64,000 nt of DNA from Promerops cafer (taxonomy: Eukaryota > Chordata > Aves > Passeriformes > Nectariniidae), in contig VZSE01002186.1 of assembly GCA_013398275.1 (NCBI GenBank), positions 2,198,428 through 2,262,427 of the forward strand, written 5' to 3'. A program made the translations under genes and the position numbers. Each line of letters starts with the position of its first letter. The stretch's first letter is position 1. Shown in pieces: positions 36,751 to 50,109 of this stretch. The notes under the pieces are model-generated. The model ran no database searches, was not told the DNA's origin, and saw nothing but the letters and a program-made list of their open reading frames with translations.

Positions 36751-39111
36751 ATCTCACTGAGTCAGAACCACTCAGGGCTTGTAAGCTTTCTCTCTTTTCT
36801 GGAAGCATGGCAAATTCTTCCTGCCTTGATTTTAAATATTTAAGATGAAAATATTTGAAATACAGTACTCTGTCACCATATCTTTCATAAAGACAGATGA
36901 GTCACATAGCAGAAAAAAGAAATCAAAACACTCATCAATGATAAATGACGGACTTTGCAGGTAACAGAAAAGACTGTGCAGTGCTAAATAATGGAAAGTG
37001 AAGGTCACTATTGTGGTATAATCAAAATTAGTTGGTGAAGCAATGAAATTCAGAGGTTTCTGTTTTTATAACACTACATATCATGTGTGTATAAAAACAC
37101 AGGAATTGTCACAGCATCGGGAACTGAGAAGCTGTGACTGTTCCCTGTGTATCTTTTTTAACCAGGTGCACTTAGTGCAACCATAGAGTCCAAAGCACCA
37201 ACATGGCCCACCAACTATGAGATGAAACCATTTCCCCTTCTCTGGCCTGAGTAGGGGTGTGTGTACAATTCCACACTCAGTCTTGCTGCCCCTGGCTCCA
37301 TAGGGGGCTGGAAAAATAAAGCAGTTATAAAAAAAGGAAAAAAGAAAAAGGAAAATCAGAGAAGTGGAAAATGTGCTGTCCTGATGAAAAACAGGTGTCA
37401 GTTCATATCTCTTCTACAACAGAGGGTTAAGGTTGTGAACAAAATTTCTAAGAACCTACATGAGAACAAAACTTTAAGAGCTCTCAGACCTGTAGGATAT
37501 AATGAGCTGCCAGGATTGGAAGGGGAAGTTAAGAACATTCATATTGAAATAAAAAGATAAATGACATGCCTGGAAAAAAGAGGAGCTCTAAAGGCAGGCA
37601 GTAACACCCTACCGTGAGATCGTTAAAGGCTGGTTGATACCTAGGAGCAAGCAGCAGCCTGTCTTGAGCATTTCAGAAGTGTGTGATGCCAAGCTCTCAC
37701 TGATTTGTCACTGACATTTTTCCACTTGAAGTTAACTGTGAATATGCAGCATAAACAGATAGCTGATGTGAACCTTTGCTAGCATTGCAATCGCTTGGTA
37801 AGCCTAGGACAGAAAGAGCTTTGGGAGCACTAATGAGCTGAATGTATCACTCTTATTCTCAGCAAGGTGATTACTTCCCACAGAGTAGGCTCATGTTATG
37901 AAAAGACTGACAGTATAAACAGACCAGACTGGATGTGGATCAAGAGCCAAGCCCTTAATCCAGGTTTAAAAAACACATGTATGTGCTCCCTGTGAAAGGC
38001 AATTCCAGACTGCCTTGGCAGCAGCCAGCACTACTCAGCTGCAGGGCTGCCCCAGGCTGTGCCACCACATCTCCCTGGCTGCAACGCTGCTACAGCTCTT
38101 GGCTGTAGCAGGGCACCCCTGAGAAGAACCACATCAGCTAACAGCATGTTAAAATGACTCCACAGCACTCTGCAGCCTTGGAAAAACAGTATCAGGCTGG
38201 CTGATGGTGGCTAGAGCCTGGCAGAGGAACATGCTTACATTTCCAAGTTAGAGCAATATTCTGCTGTAAACATTTAATAGTACTAAATTCTAATAGCCAC
38301 TGCTACAATGAGAAACAAATTATAAAACTTGAATATTTATCACAATGCTTTTCTTGAAAAATGTGCTAGTATCTTTTGTGCTAGTGAAATTGTGGAAATG
38401 TGCTAGTGGAATTCTTTTGACATGAGTACAGCTATTAGAGATTCCTTTATACTTCTTCATATTTACCTTCAGGAGAGGACCAAGAAACTCCTGAGATGGT
38501 GAGACCTTCCCAATACTGCCTCGTGTTCCTTATGTGTTGGTTTGCTCCAGATTGAATCAGTCCCACACAGGCAGAGCTATCCTACTGCTGACTTCTCTAG
38601 AGTCTTGCTGCTGGAGGAAAATGCAATTCCTACTCATCCTGAATTTTGAAAGTCCTGAATTGTCTGCTCAGTGAAAGACCTGTAGTTGCTTCACAGATTC
38701 TCTTGCTTTTCTACTTCTCCCATCACCTATTCAGTAAAACAAAGCTCTGTTTCTCTCTGGGACAAAGAATGAAGAGAGCTGTCAAATGCCAAAACATAAG
38801 AAATCTTTGGACTGTGAGGACAAAGAAAGAAGTTGCCAAAATATGCATTACCTACCTACAGGCAAAGAATCTGAGGTCCAAGAAGAATGAAAAATATTAC
38901 TTAACTGCCATGGTAATCATTTTAGCCATTTCAAAATTACATTTAGGTGAAGTCTAAAACAAAACTCCTCTTTGAAATACAAAATCAGTATTTTTATTAA
39001 GGGTTCAAAAATGTTCATAGTGTTTCTACATTTCAATTTTCCAATACTCTGAATGATTCTGTCAAATTGACTAGAACTTGAAAATAATTTCAGCCAATTA
39101 TCAAATGTCCT

Positions 39112-39200
39112 TTTTTGTTTGATTATTTTTTGTGTGTGGTGTTTGGTTTTTTGTTGGTTTTTTTGTTTTTTTTTTTTGGGTTGGTTTTGGGGTTTTGGGT
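39112..39200. repeat. T/G-rich low-complexity tract, G-quadruplex-prone
   Basis: Long T runs are broken by G, GG and GGGG. The right end holds four G tracts (39178-39180, 39183-39184, 39189-39192, 39197-39199) within 22 bases, separated by short T loops. It is the reverse-strand counterpart of the interrupted A/C tracts elsewhere in the window. Confidence 0.8.
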
Positions 39201-39889
39201 TATTTTGCAAATGTTATGGCTTCTTTTTATCTTTAAAGCAAGAGCTGAAATAGTTCTACTTTGGTGAGACCTCATTCCCTGCATGTGTATGGGCAGACAG
39301 TACTGTGCATGATCCTTTGGAGAGGGAAGGCTAATACTTCCTTCATCTTCAGAAAAAGAGAGATGAATACTAATAAGCTGCTAGGACATCCTTTCCCTGA
39401 CTCTCTCACTTTTTGTAACCCATTGGGATGTACACAAACTTGGTTGCTACGGAGAAAATAACTTTCCTACTTCACCCTAAGCAACTGCATTTGTTACAGG
39501 TAAATCTATCATACTCTGTAGTTTTAGACATAGAGAGAATTAGTTGGCTATTTCTAGCTGCAAACCACTGGATTAGACAGAGTAAGGGTTGAACTGGATA
39601 CAACCCCTCTGCTACAGTCCTTAGTAATAACATTAATCCCACTGCTAGTGCTAACAAAGAGAACTGCAGATTATTTTTTCCTAACGTACATACACCTTTA
39701 ATTTCCCAGAGTCTGGGAATCCCTGTGGATTTTCACATCACTGCCAAAAGAAGATTCAATAAAGCTGTTTAGACACAGCTGCTGGATCTATTGGTACAGT
39801 CAGAATACAGGGTTTTGAAATAAGATGCATTATGAAAACATCAGTTTTAGGATGACAATACAGAAAAGATGAAGTATAACAGGTACAAG

Positions 39890-40103
39890 TGGCTACTAGG
39901 GAGATTCCAACTGCACACAAAATGAAAATTTTTCACAATACAGTCACTGAAATAATCTCCCCAGGAAAGTCATGGATTCCCCAACATTGGAAATTTTAGG
40001 ATTCACCTGGACAAGGTGCTGGGCCATCTGGACTATTTTTTTGTGGAGAAAGGTTGGACCAGATGATCCTTGAGGTCACTTCCAACCTTGAATTCTATGA
40101 TTT
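39890..40103 (+). mobile_element. CR1 LINE fragment, 3' end
   Basis: This matches the CR1 3' region: 'ccaactgcacacaaaatga', then 'ttcacaat', 'aataatctccccaggaaagt' and 'ggattccccaacattgga'. After these come 'ctggacaaggtgctgggcca', 'aaggttggaccagatgatcc' and the end 'ttccaaccttgaattctatg'. The copy is 5'-truncated and sense to the plus strand. It keeps the terminal octamer once. It belongs to the CR1 type with the 'ggaccagatgatcc' tail, different from the copies at 41.4 and 50.1 kb. Confidence 0.93.
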
Positions 40104-40105
40104 TC

Positions 40106-41403
40106 ATGAGATACACTTACAGCAGAATTATTTTGCTATCGCTTAAATACCAGCCTTGGGTCTGATTTGCATTATGTAAGTTGGAATTAGCCACAGGGGT
40201 TGCATGGTCCAGAATGTTTGCAAGGCTTCCTAGATTAATGAATCTGCCTTAAAATATCCTTAAGACAGACAAAATAGAGCATGTTCTTTGAGGGTGGATG
40301 AAACATTTGGTCTTAACTATCTTTAAATAATTTTAAGTGCTAAAAAGTTTGGTGATACTGAGTAGGCCTAAGGCACTTAATTATCTAAACAAGATTCCAA
40401 GGGACCTCCAATAGTGTTTTCTGCCTCTTTAGGATAGAAATGCAATTTTTCTCTTATTTCAGCAAACACCTCCTCAACAACCAATAAAATGTGCAAGCTG
40501 GAAGTTAAAGACTGGATAATGATCCCTTGACACTATCCTACTGAAGTAAAAGAGTAAAACCAGCATATGCTGTGTACACAAAAGAGACATTTCAGCTTAG
40601 AAGTTATATTTTAAAGAAAACATACTGAAGGCCATGAAGAGCTCTGTATCTCCATGGATGGCAATTACAAAGTTTTTCCAGCATTTTTCCATTTTTGTTT
40701 GTGATGTAGTTTCCAGTACTATATTTCCTATCATTCAAAGGCAAAGGAGATGCTGTAAATCAAATTAATACAAAGCTTTTCTTGAGCTGTAGATGAAGCA
40801 CTGACTTTACTGCATATGCATATACCAGCTGTATGAATTTCTTTACCCAAGCATGCCGTGGTTCATGGATTTTCATTCCACCTATTACTATTTACTATTA
40901 TTTACTAGTCTTTATTGTGGCTGGTTATGAAAACTTACCAAGCCCTTTTTATAAAAAGACTGTGGAACAACTAAACAGAGTTTGTAAAGGAAAGTCTCTT
41001 TTGATTTTTTTTTTTTTTAATTTATTTAAAGAATCTAAGATTGTTCTCCATGTTCTCCAGAAATGGTGGACACCAGGTCTTGAGTTCCCAGCCTCCAGAC
41101 TGCAGGAGAGCTGGGTACCAGGGACAGTGTCTATTTATTGCCCTCTGCTGGTATCATCCCTAAATTTGATGCTTCAAACCTGACTTGACTACCATTTGTC
41201 TCATTAATTATTTGCAATTTGCTGTCAGTGCAAACAGTATTCTAGAAGAAGGGCAGATCTGAAGATCATTACTGGTAGGATGAAATGCAATGTGCTTAAT
41301 TGTAAACAAATGAGGATTTTCACAAATTAAGTCCTGAAAACCTGAATCTCTCAGGCTGTTTCTTTAAAACGGTCATCAAACATGAGAAAGAATATGAAGA
41401 GAA
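40106..41403. other. Unique DNA, no gene recognised
   Basis: This is the interval between two CR1 fragments. A 116-codon plus-strand frame (40833-41183) includes a run of T-encoded Phe and has no family resemblance. A run of T lies at about 41007-41018. Confidence 0.5.
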
Positions 41404-41733
41404 GGCAAGGGGGGACCATTCTGTTCTCTACAACTCCCTGAAAGGAGTTTGTAGGAGGTGAGAGTCAGACTCTTCTCCCAGATATCAAGTCACGGGAAAT
41501 GGCCTCAAGTTGCACCAGAGGAGGTTTAAATTGGCTATTAGGGAAAATTTTTTTACTGAAATCATTGTCAAGCATTGGAATAGAGTGCCCAGGAGAGTGG
41601 TGCAGTCACCATCTCTGGAGGTATTTAAAAGACATGTAGATGTGGCCCTTAGGGACATGGTTTAGTGGTGGAAGGGCAATGCTGGGTTAATGATAGAACT
41701 CAATGGTCTCAACATTTTCCAAACTAAACTATG
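41404..41733 (+). mobile_element. CR1 LINE fragment, ORF2 end and 3' region
   Basis: The DNA follows the last part of CR1 ORF2 and its 3' end: a 'ggaccattctgttctctaca' block, 'ctccctgaaaggagtttgta', 'ggaaatggcctcaagttgca' and 'ccagaggaggtttaaattgg'. These are followed by 'gtcaagcattggaatagag', 'tctggaggtatttaaaagac' and 'gggacatggtttagtggtgg'. It ends in a diverged 'aactaaactatgtc' where the octamer would be. In protein terms this is the conserved 'NGLKLHQRRFKLAIRENFFT'-like tail. It is 5'-truncated, sense to the plus strand and inactive. Confidence 0.93.
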
Positions 41734-43410
41734 TCTTTACAGAAATAGACTACTGAGAAAGGAATCGTAATTTGAAGAAACTGAAGAAACTCCTGCTGAT
41801 TTTCTTCTAATAGAAAGCTTGAAGCAGTAAAACAGAAGTCAAGGTTCGCTAAGTTTAAGTATTCATTGCTTCTCTACATCATAAAAGGAATGTTTTAGAT
41901 AGGAAAAGAGAAAAACTTAGCAAATGGACTGAAAATGTAACATTTGATTTATCATTTGTGCAGATAATATTTCTGTTCTTTTTTACATCATATAACCAGT
42001 GATTAAGCCATTTTGGAGAGAAACTATATCCTTTGCTTTTAGTAATAAATGTACTCAGCCACAGTAGTATCTGCCAACAGATGTGGTGCTACTCAATTGC
42101 TGACAATATTAAAAACCCCAAAATGTTCATTTGTGGGGTATTTCTGTTTATAAAACAAGAAGCAAGAAGAACTGGCTTAAATAGTGATGGTTTCTGGGAA
42201 ATCTTAGGGCTTGCAGTCTACCTGGGTGCTCTCTGGTTTATGATCTAATAATCCAACTGCATAGCTGAGATCCAAGTACCTCTTTCCTGTATGGTTCCTT
42301 TTCTTCATCATTCATCTCCTTCATACATTCTTTTTTCTCCTCATCCTTTCCTCTTTTTCAGCTCATATCTTCATTTGTCCCTACCACTTCTCCACTTGGT
42401 ACATTCAAAGGCTTCAAGAATAAAAGACACCAGTTCTTACTTAATGTATAAAACTAGCTCTAGACTGTCACCTGAAAAAAGATAATGTAATAGTCAAAGC
42501 ACACTCTTTGGAGACAGCAAGCCTGGATAAGATACCAAAAGCAGTACATTTTCAAGTATATTTATTGCTTTTTTTAGGAATTTGTTCCAGTGTTTTCACT
42601 TCCTTTCTCAACAACTCTGCCTAATCTTTTATTTGAATCCACTTTTATCATATGTTGTTATAGTACATCACTGAATCTTTCTCTCAAGAAACAAAGACTG
42701 CTTTAGTACCTAGCATTTTCCTCTTGTTAAAATAATCAGAGAAATCACATCACCCACGAACTTGTTTTTAGATAAGATTTAAGCCTCTCATTATACCACA
42801 TTTTCTCCAGACCCTGTTTTTGCCTTTCTCTTCTGTCCTCCAGCCTCTTTTGCTCCATATTCTTGCTTCTAAACCTCTTTTGCTACTGGGTGAATTGAGG
42901 ATGACTGCCCCTGTGATACCAGGCCAATTTCAGCCCTGAGAAGCAGGAACACACTTGGGCTGGATAGATTTCAGAGGGTACAGCTGAAAAGTCTTCAGCA
43001 TTTGCAAATTTATACCAGTTTAAATGTTGCAATTCCACAACTGTAGGCAATTTTTCAATGAAAGAAAAAGGTATGCCTCCACATCCAGGGTGACTTCTTT
43101 GCTCCTGGAAAAGTTCAAGTTCCTGCTCCAAAGCAGGAAGATGCCTGCTGACAGTGCTGAATGCAATCGCTTGTAAAATCATTTCAACTCAGTTCATTCT
43201 TTTCTAATTTCAGAACTGAAAATGGCCAGACCACTTTTCTTGAAACTCTCTTTCTCCTGGAGTATCCAGCCCTGCCACCCCCGAAAAATGCCAAGGCTGA
43301 ACACCTAAACAGCCTGCAAACATTCAGCATGTACACTGAAGTAAGATGTAAAGAGGAGCAGGGTTGCAACATAATATCCATGCCAGTCCTAAAGCTGCAT
43401 TAGACCCTGC

Positions 43411-43470
43411 TTTTTGCATTATTTCCTTTTGCACCATTTCCCTTTGCACCATTGCATCCATTTCCCTTTT
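43411..43470. repeat. Degenerate short tandem repeat
   Basis: About three imperfect copies of a 14-16 base unit resembling TTTGCACCATTTCCC. Confidence 0.55.
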
Positions 43471-43571
43471 TCGTAGAACTACTCTTCCACCAGATTTCTG
43501 TATGTCTCATTTTATTTTATTTTAACATCTCCATATTAGTGAATGGAGTTAAGGTGATGTATTTATGTATT

Positions 43572-43622
43572 AAAAAAAAAAAAAAAAAAAAAAAAACCAA
43601 AAAAAACCCCAAACAACAACCC
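43572..43622. repeat. Poly(A) run followed by A/C tract
   Basis: About 25 consecutive A are followed by CC, A8, CCCC and CAACAACCC. A poly(A) run can mark a retrotransposed copy, but the preceding bases contain no AATAAA and no recognisable gene or LINE end. Confidence 0.9.
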
Positions 43623-46068
43623 ATCTTCTATTTCTTTAAATATGAGCCCCAGTTTGCATGATCTATCTGTGCAGGTGTTCTGCTGTCACTTAAAATTAGG
43701 CAGTTCCCTTTGCTCCTTGCTTTTCACAAGTATCAGTATCTCTAAAACTGTACAAGAAATTAAGTTCTGAAACACCTTTGCTAGTATTTCAAAGGTATTT
43801 CTAAAAAAATTCTAAAAAATCTTGCAAAAAGCATTATATGTATTTACTACAATCATATATTTAAATGGTTCTTGTAACATCTTTACCCATCAATGAATTT
43901 GCATAGCACTGAGTGAACAAGAAATTGCTGAGTGCAGTGGAAAATCTGTATGACTTTGTTGTTCTAAAGCTCCTCTTTTGCTTTGCAATGGAAGCAAGTT
44001 CTTGAGGTCTGCAAGCAGCTGGTTCACTTTGTGCCACAGAGGAATACATCAGTCCTGACTCGCAAAGTAGAAGATGGACTGTGCTGGACAAGGGAGGCTG
44101 GAATTGAGCTAAGTCATGTTAAATTAATGGGTAAAGCTTTCAGAAATACCATTTTATACATGGAGCTCTGCTGCTTTCACAAGTTGCCAAAAGCAAGACT
44201 CCTTAGTTGAATTATTCACTGAGGGCAGAGTGAACTTTTTTCTCCCCTGAGAATATATTTCTAACTTCCATCAAGGATGCATAATCTTCAGCTGTGGCAC
44301 TCTATGGTGTATGAGGTTGGATTGATGCTCTGCAGCCACTGTGTTCCCTGGTAAATTTTGCCAGGACAGTTCTGACAGCAATGAGGCTAACTGTATTTTC
44401 CAGCTGCTTGGTTGGTCTACATTTTCTAGGAGACGCCAGATTTGCACAACTTGTCATCAGCTTTTTACAGACTGGTGCTAGACACAGCATCGTTTCCTAC
44501 CCATTAATCTTTGTGAACCAAATAAATTCAAACAGGAGGCAGGTGCCAGCCTCTCCCAGAGCATCAGTCAGCACTGAACACAAGTAACATGGATACCCAG
44601 TGACACAGGTTGAGAAGGACTCAAGGCACCCAGGACAGGCTGGTTTTAAGCTCTAACCTGAATGAACAAGATCCATAGCCCCACTTCTATTTACCATAGT
44701 GACACCTCTAGAATCCAAGAAGCCCCCAGGAACTCTGCTGATTAGCTTGACTTCTTGGAAGTGCCATGGAGCAAAACTGGTCAAAAAGGCTCTGCTTCTC
44801 ACGACAGCCGGATATCACCAGCACAAGGATCCCTGGTACCTCCCGTGTTGGGGTTTGGTTCCTCAAGTGCCTTGCACAGAGCTCTACGAGGTGCAAAACC
44901 TCCCCATGTAGGGCCAAGATTAATGGCAGGATTTGGCTGGGGAAAGTGCATGCATCTTTCCCCCAGAACCAGCAGGATTTGCCATCTGCAGGATCTGGCA
45001 TTCCTGACTCCCTGCTCTTGTGAAGCTCCTGCCTGGGATCACCACACCCCCCTTTCTCAAGAAGCAGCTGCTCAGAAGCAGTTCTGCTGGCAATACCAGC
45101 ACTTAAACAGATCTCCAGTGCTCCAGAGCCTGAGTCCTGCTCTGTGCAGCCACTGAAGCTGAGCTGACACTGTCCAATTGTAAAACATAAACAGAAGTTT
45201 TAAAACCAGTAAAAGGTGAAGGGAGAAAAGGGACATACTGGAAAAGCTGGCTAGTTTCCTTTGAGTTCCGAGTCTGTCGCCCCAGTCACTAATTTGTCAC
45301 CTGCACCCTTGGCAATGTGTTAGCACTGAGCCAGAGGTTGTGCATAAAATCAGGTATCAGCACTGTGAAATAGCACTTTTCTCATAGCACAGGCTTTATA
45401 AAGTGCTGTAGCAATCCTAAAAATTATATGAGAAGCAGAGAGGCTCTTTAAGCAGGAAAGATCTGCTGGATAATGGCTGCAGCATCAGTGCATGTGCAAA
45501 GGAGCTGCCAGGATTGGGACATATCCCATTTAAAGTCTTTGTAGCTTGAATATCTGAACCCAATTCCATGGGAGGGGAGAGGAGGATGAGTCCCTCTGCT
45601 CAGGAGGGAAGATCTATAAATGATCACAGGCAGGTAGGATAGAAGAGCTCGGTGATGTTAAAACTGTGCTGAAGAATGGAAGAAAAGGTGGGAAGGGCAT
45701 CCTGCAGGCTGACAAGACAGGTAGGGAGAAGACTGTATGTTGAACAAAGAGAAAAAATCCAGTCACAAAAGACACTCCTTGGTGTGGAGGGAATCGAGTG
45801 CCAGGCCCTCAGGTTACCTGAGATGTGGGAGCAGCTCAAATTGCTAAACATCACTGAGAACTGCACTTTATAGATTTCTTTTTCATTTTCATGCATTTTA
45901 ATACCAATTTCTGTAATCAAATGTCATAATACTTTTATAGCATAAATTTCCTTTTTTCTTCTGATGTTTATCTCTTATCAAGGCTAAGTCCCTCTTGACA
46001 TAGATTAGTTAGTGACCAACCAGTAAGCTATGGCTTCAGGAACCCTCCAGGGTATAAAGTGTTATAAA

Positions 46069-46096
46069 ACAACAAAAAAAACCACAACGAAACGCA
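46069..46096. repeat. Interrupted A/C tract
   Basis: The CAACAAAAAAAACCAC type of composition, of the same class as the other A/C tracts in the window. Confidence 0.5.
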
Positions 46097-46507
46097 AATC
46101 TTCATTCTGTTTCTTAGGGGAAGAGGCAGACATACAACTGCACATGTATCTACAAAGGAGTGGAGCTCTTAGAAGCTTTGATGACTTCCAACTATAGTTG
46201 CTGCCATTTCTAGTAAGACTTCTACACAAATATCACTTGATCAATAGCCCTTTATCTGTACAAAACCTTTCTAGAAAATCCTTTACTTGTGTCATTTTTC
46301 ATATCATCCCAGTTTTGTTTCCAGCTGTGCTGGCAAGATGCAAGTTTGCCCGATTTTCAGAAAGTTGATGGGGAAATAATTTAATCCTGATTTCCACATC
46401 AAACAGATTTAATAATCAAAAAATAATTTAAAAGAAAATCAGTAGCTTTAGTAAACTAGGAAACTTCATCACTGTAACAACCACCTTTTTTTACCATAGT
46501 TCATAAT

Positions 46508-46581
46508 CATATATCATATATAATATATAATTATATATTATATATTATATAATTTATTATGTTATTATATAATATATTATG
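46508..46581. repeat. AT-rich palindromic tract
   Basis: This is a near-pure A/T stretch of ATATATAAT and TTATATATTATAT blocks, with many self-complementary segments and the potential to extrude a cruciform. It carries only isolated G or C bases. Confidence 0.85.
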
Positions 46582-48509
46582 GTCTATTGGGAGATACTTT
46601 AAAATAACTGGATTTTATGCCTTCAACAGATTCACTGAGTAACTCAGGAAGATGCCATGCAGAGGGTGTCCTTTGAGAAACAGTAATTATTTCCTGAGAT
46701 CTCTCTGTTAACCTTTAAAGCTTCATGCAGGGGTTTAGAAGCATACAGAAAAGCCCCAAGAAAAAATAGTTCAGACTTGGCAAGCTTTCCCCAACAGCAG
46801 CCTGTGAAAGAACCTATTACACAATCCAATGATGATGAACAAGAGTTCATCAACCACAAATTATATCAATCCAAAAGCTGGCAGAGGTTCCACTTAATGT
46901 ATTAAAATACTTTTGCTCTCATGAATGGATCACAGGGCCAGGTCACAGAAGGATAATGAGAAATATAATACCTACTCTTACTGAGCAACCTTTGCACAGC
47001 TATTGAGCTTCAAGTATCAGTTGTCAATGGTGTTTGTATTTTTCCTAAATTGACTGACTTGACCTCAAAAACTCCTACTAATTGGACTAAATAAGAGAAG
47101 GGAGGCTGATGTGAAAAGGAGTCTTGGAAGTACGTTACAGCTTCTTGTCAGGCTGACAGGAAACAGCTGTTTCTGCAAAGTCTCACCAACACTAAGGTGG
47201 TGATTGCCCTTCCCCAGTATTGAGCCCTTCTTTCCTGTGTTCAGGGCAACAGGCTGCACTCTCAGTCCTGCCAAACAAGCAGTTCAGCTCAAGACAAAAT
47301 ATAACCCATGTTCTCAGCCTCCACCCAGGTTGTTTTGGTGATCCAGTCATGGCTCAGACCTTGGCTGGCAGAGACAGCAAGGACTGGGGTGGGCAGGCAG
47401 GAGGCTGAGGGGGTGGCACTCTTCCATAAGGTTTTTGTATTAGTAAATATTGTGGGTCAATAGGAGCAGGTGTCTAGAGTGAAACATTTGTGCTGAGGAC
47501 CTGGTGCCTGTACTACACCCATCCTGTATGGGCCATGTTTCCAGGTCTAACCCAGCTTTGTAAGCTGAAAGCACATCTATAGCTGTGACACATTCACTGC
47601 ACCCCTGAAGCAGCACCAACCCTCCAGTTTTTCCAAGGAAATCCAGACCCTGCAACCCAAAAGTGCTTTGTGATCTCTGAAGTGCTGTGCTGAAGGGGTA
47701 TCTGGGCTGGGGTATTTGCTGTAACACCTCCCACCCCAGGCTGAACTAATGCAGGTGCACCCTGCAGTGCAGCCACAGCCTCGTCCAGCCTCAGCTGCTG
47801 CCATCAGGGTGAATGTCCTCGCTGACAGAGAATCTCTCAGCCCAGCTGCAACACTCCTGATCCACACTAGTGGCCTCCTGGGCATGGGTCCAGGGCCACC
47901 AGTGGCCTCTAGGACTCCCTCAGCTGCACAAGCAGCAGAACAAGGTAGACATTGATCAATTTATACTTTTCACTACTGTTTTCCTCTTCTTGATTTTATC
48001 ATACACCTTCCAGAGGGCTCCTCACACCTTGCTCATCTTCCTTGGTCAAAAGTAGTCAGCTCTTCAACTGGATCTCCAAGTGAGACAGTGCTGCTTATGG
48101 CAGCATCTGGCAGCAGTGATGAGGAGTGGGCCAGGAAGGCTCCACAAGTGAAGCCGTCCAAGGCGTCTTTTTCTCTTGCCCAAACATCAGGGGGAACTCT
48201 ACTTCTCCCATCTTAACATCAGACAGGGTCCATAAACTGTGGGTGGAAGAAAGGAGGATACATCACTACTCCTTGTCCTCCACCTTAAGGGCTACTGTGA
48301 AAACTCACCCTCCCCACTAACAGCAGGGGGTAAATGCACCTTTGTTTGTCCTATTATTTTAAGGCAATAATCTGTTCACATCAGTCACTTCCAAGACCAA
48401 AGAAAGAGAAAGGACAAAGAAAAAGAAAGGACATATCCAGGGACTGGATTTCACAGCTGCAGGTTCCATAAAAAGCCTGAAGACAGATGTATGGCATAGT
48501 TAATTAGCC

Positions 48510-48528
48510 TTTTTTTTTTTTTTTTTTT
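48510..48528. repeat. (T)n homopolymer
   Basis: About 19 consecutive T. No minus-strand retrogene was recognised next to it. Confidence 0.9.
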
Positions 48529-50109
48529 GCATAGGACACATAAATGACAACCAGATAAACTGAAATGCCTGTTGTTTTAGTGAAAATGCACTGAAGAATA
48601 AAGGGATTCTCTTTTCACTGTCATATTTTGGATGCTGTGCAATTCCTGTGATACAGCTACTTGGGAGCTTCTGCAGCATTACCAAGTGAATTTACTGAGA
48701 TTATCATTTTTACAATGGATAACCAAAGAATGCCTTTAAATTATGAGCCTGACATGAATATAGAATTTAAGTATATTTAAAATTGGAAAAGTAGCCTGAG
48801 ACTTTCTTTACCTCCGTTTTAGTTCATTTCTTATTGCAAGAAATAAATTCTGATGTTTAATTATTTAAAGTCCTAATGGTGTTACTTTCCATTAATTGCT
48901 GAATACAGATAATATTTTATTTATAGATAAAAATATCTTATGTTTGTTCAGGAGTAGTAGAAAGAAATAATTAAATAAACACAAAATATCCAAATAAAAG
49001 TAAAATAAATAAATTAATAATAACTGAAGGATAAAATTATGTTTATATTAGTAGAAGAATTATCTCCTATTTGTGATTAAATTCTGCCAATAATATATTA
49101 CTACTGTCTTCATATTTTGCACTGCAAAATTAACTTGCCACTTCCTGCAGTAATTCTTTACGAAAGATGTATTAAGGTCATGTCAGAATTTTTAAGTAAT
49201 CAAAAGTATTTCCCAATGGCAATGATTAAGCATTGGAAACTTAAAAAAATCCAGCTACAGGATGACTTTACAAGAGCTGGTTTTGGTCACTGAATCCAGA
49301 GTGTTGGAGCCTGTTAAATATTAATAGACTAGTGCTACAAAAGGGTTAGCTTGGACTGTGAGCAGGTACAGCGAGAGACAAGCCCTTCATGCTGGATCTC
49401 AGTATAACTGACAGTGTTTGTTATACTTCTGAGCTGAAAGCAGAGAAGTGGATGCCTATTTGATATTCAAAATGGTCAGACTTTTTGTCAGAACATAAAA
49501 TAAGTGGAAATAACAGGAAATTTTCCAGTTTGTAAGCAGTGTCCCACATTTGGCAGTTTTAACACTGTAGATAAACATTACTGAATAATTCTTTTAAAAT
49601 ACACTTTAAAAAATTACTTAACAAAAAAATCTGAATACTAGTTTGTGATGGCTTTTTTACCCAGGAAATCTAACTAGTGGGAACAAGAAGTCTGTTCTAG
49701 CATGTGCGAGGATGGTAATAGCTTATGAGTTTTCAATTAATTGTTATCTGTTTTGATCTTTCCAGGAGTGTCACTTCAGACAGAGTTACTGAGATGCTAC
49801 AGTGGTGTCTTGTTAGTATCATCCATGCTGTTAGAGTTCCAAAATAATCCTGACCAGCTTCTACAAACTAAATTGTAAGTAAGCAGGGAAGCAGGGCTGG
49901 GTCTGGTACAAACTCTGTGACTATACTCACACAGGTTATTTTGCCACAGGAATCTCCCCTGAGAGCTGTGGTGGGTGTCTGGGTGCAAGAGGCTGTGGGT
50001 TCTCCAGGCTGCTGTGTGCTGGTGGCACCCAGATTAAGTATTTCTCTGCATTTTTGGACTGCTAAAAGCTTCTTAGGTGACTTAATATGGCTCGTGCAAC
50101 TTCTCATAC

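Larger units (their letters stand above)
32646..39111. other. Mostly unique DNA with palindrome, hairpins and CpG-richer patch
   Basis: No gene was recognised. Two overlapping minus-strand frames at 32972-33301 and 33141-33392 look protein-like in composition but are out of frame with each other and have no known family. Notable small features are an 8-bp hairpin (35260-35283), a 7-bp hairpin (35430-35452), the E-box palindrome (35927-35949), a CpG-richer patch ending in AATAAA (35999-36219), a polypyrimidine tract (36699-36750) and three copies of GTGCTAGT (38363-38407). Confidence 0.45.
41734..50109. other. Unique AT-rich DNA with simple repeats
   Basis: No gene was recognised. The interval holds a pyrimidine-rich stretch (42296-42360), a loose TTTGCACCATTTCCC tandem (43411-43470), poly(A) with an A/C tail (43572-43622), an A/C tract (46069-46096), a TATA-rich palindromic stretch (46508-46581), a (T)n run (48510-48528) and an A/T-rich section (48900-49030). 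Overlapping 60-133 codon frames near 44.7-45.2 and 47.4-48.0 kb are open on both strands and show no domains. Confidence 0.5.

Noticed and set aside
43452..43661. Poly(A) run as evidence of a processed pseudogene
   Set aside because: The preceding sequence lacks a polyadenylation signal and any recognisable coding remnant, so only the homopolymer is reported.
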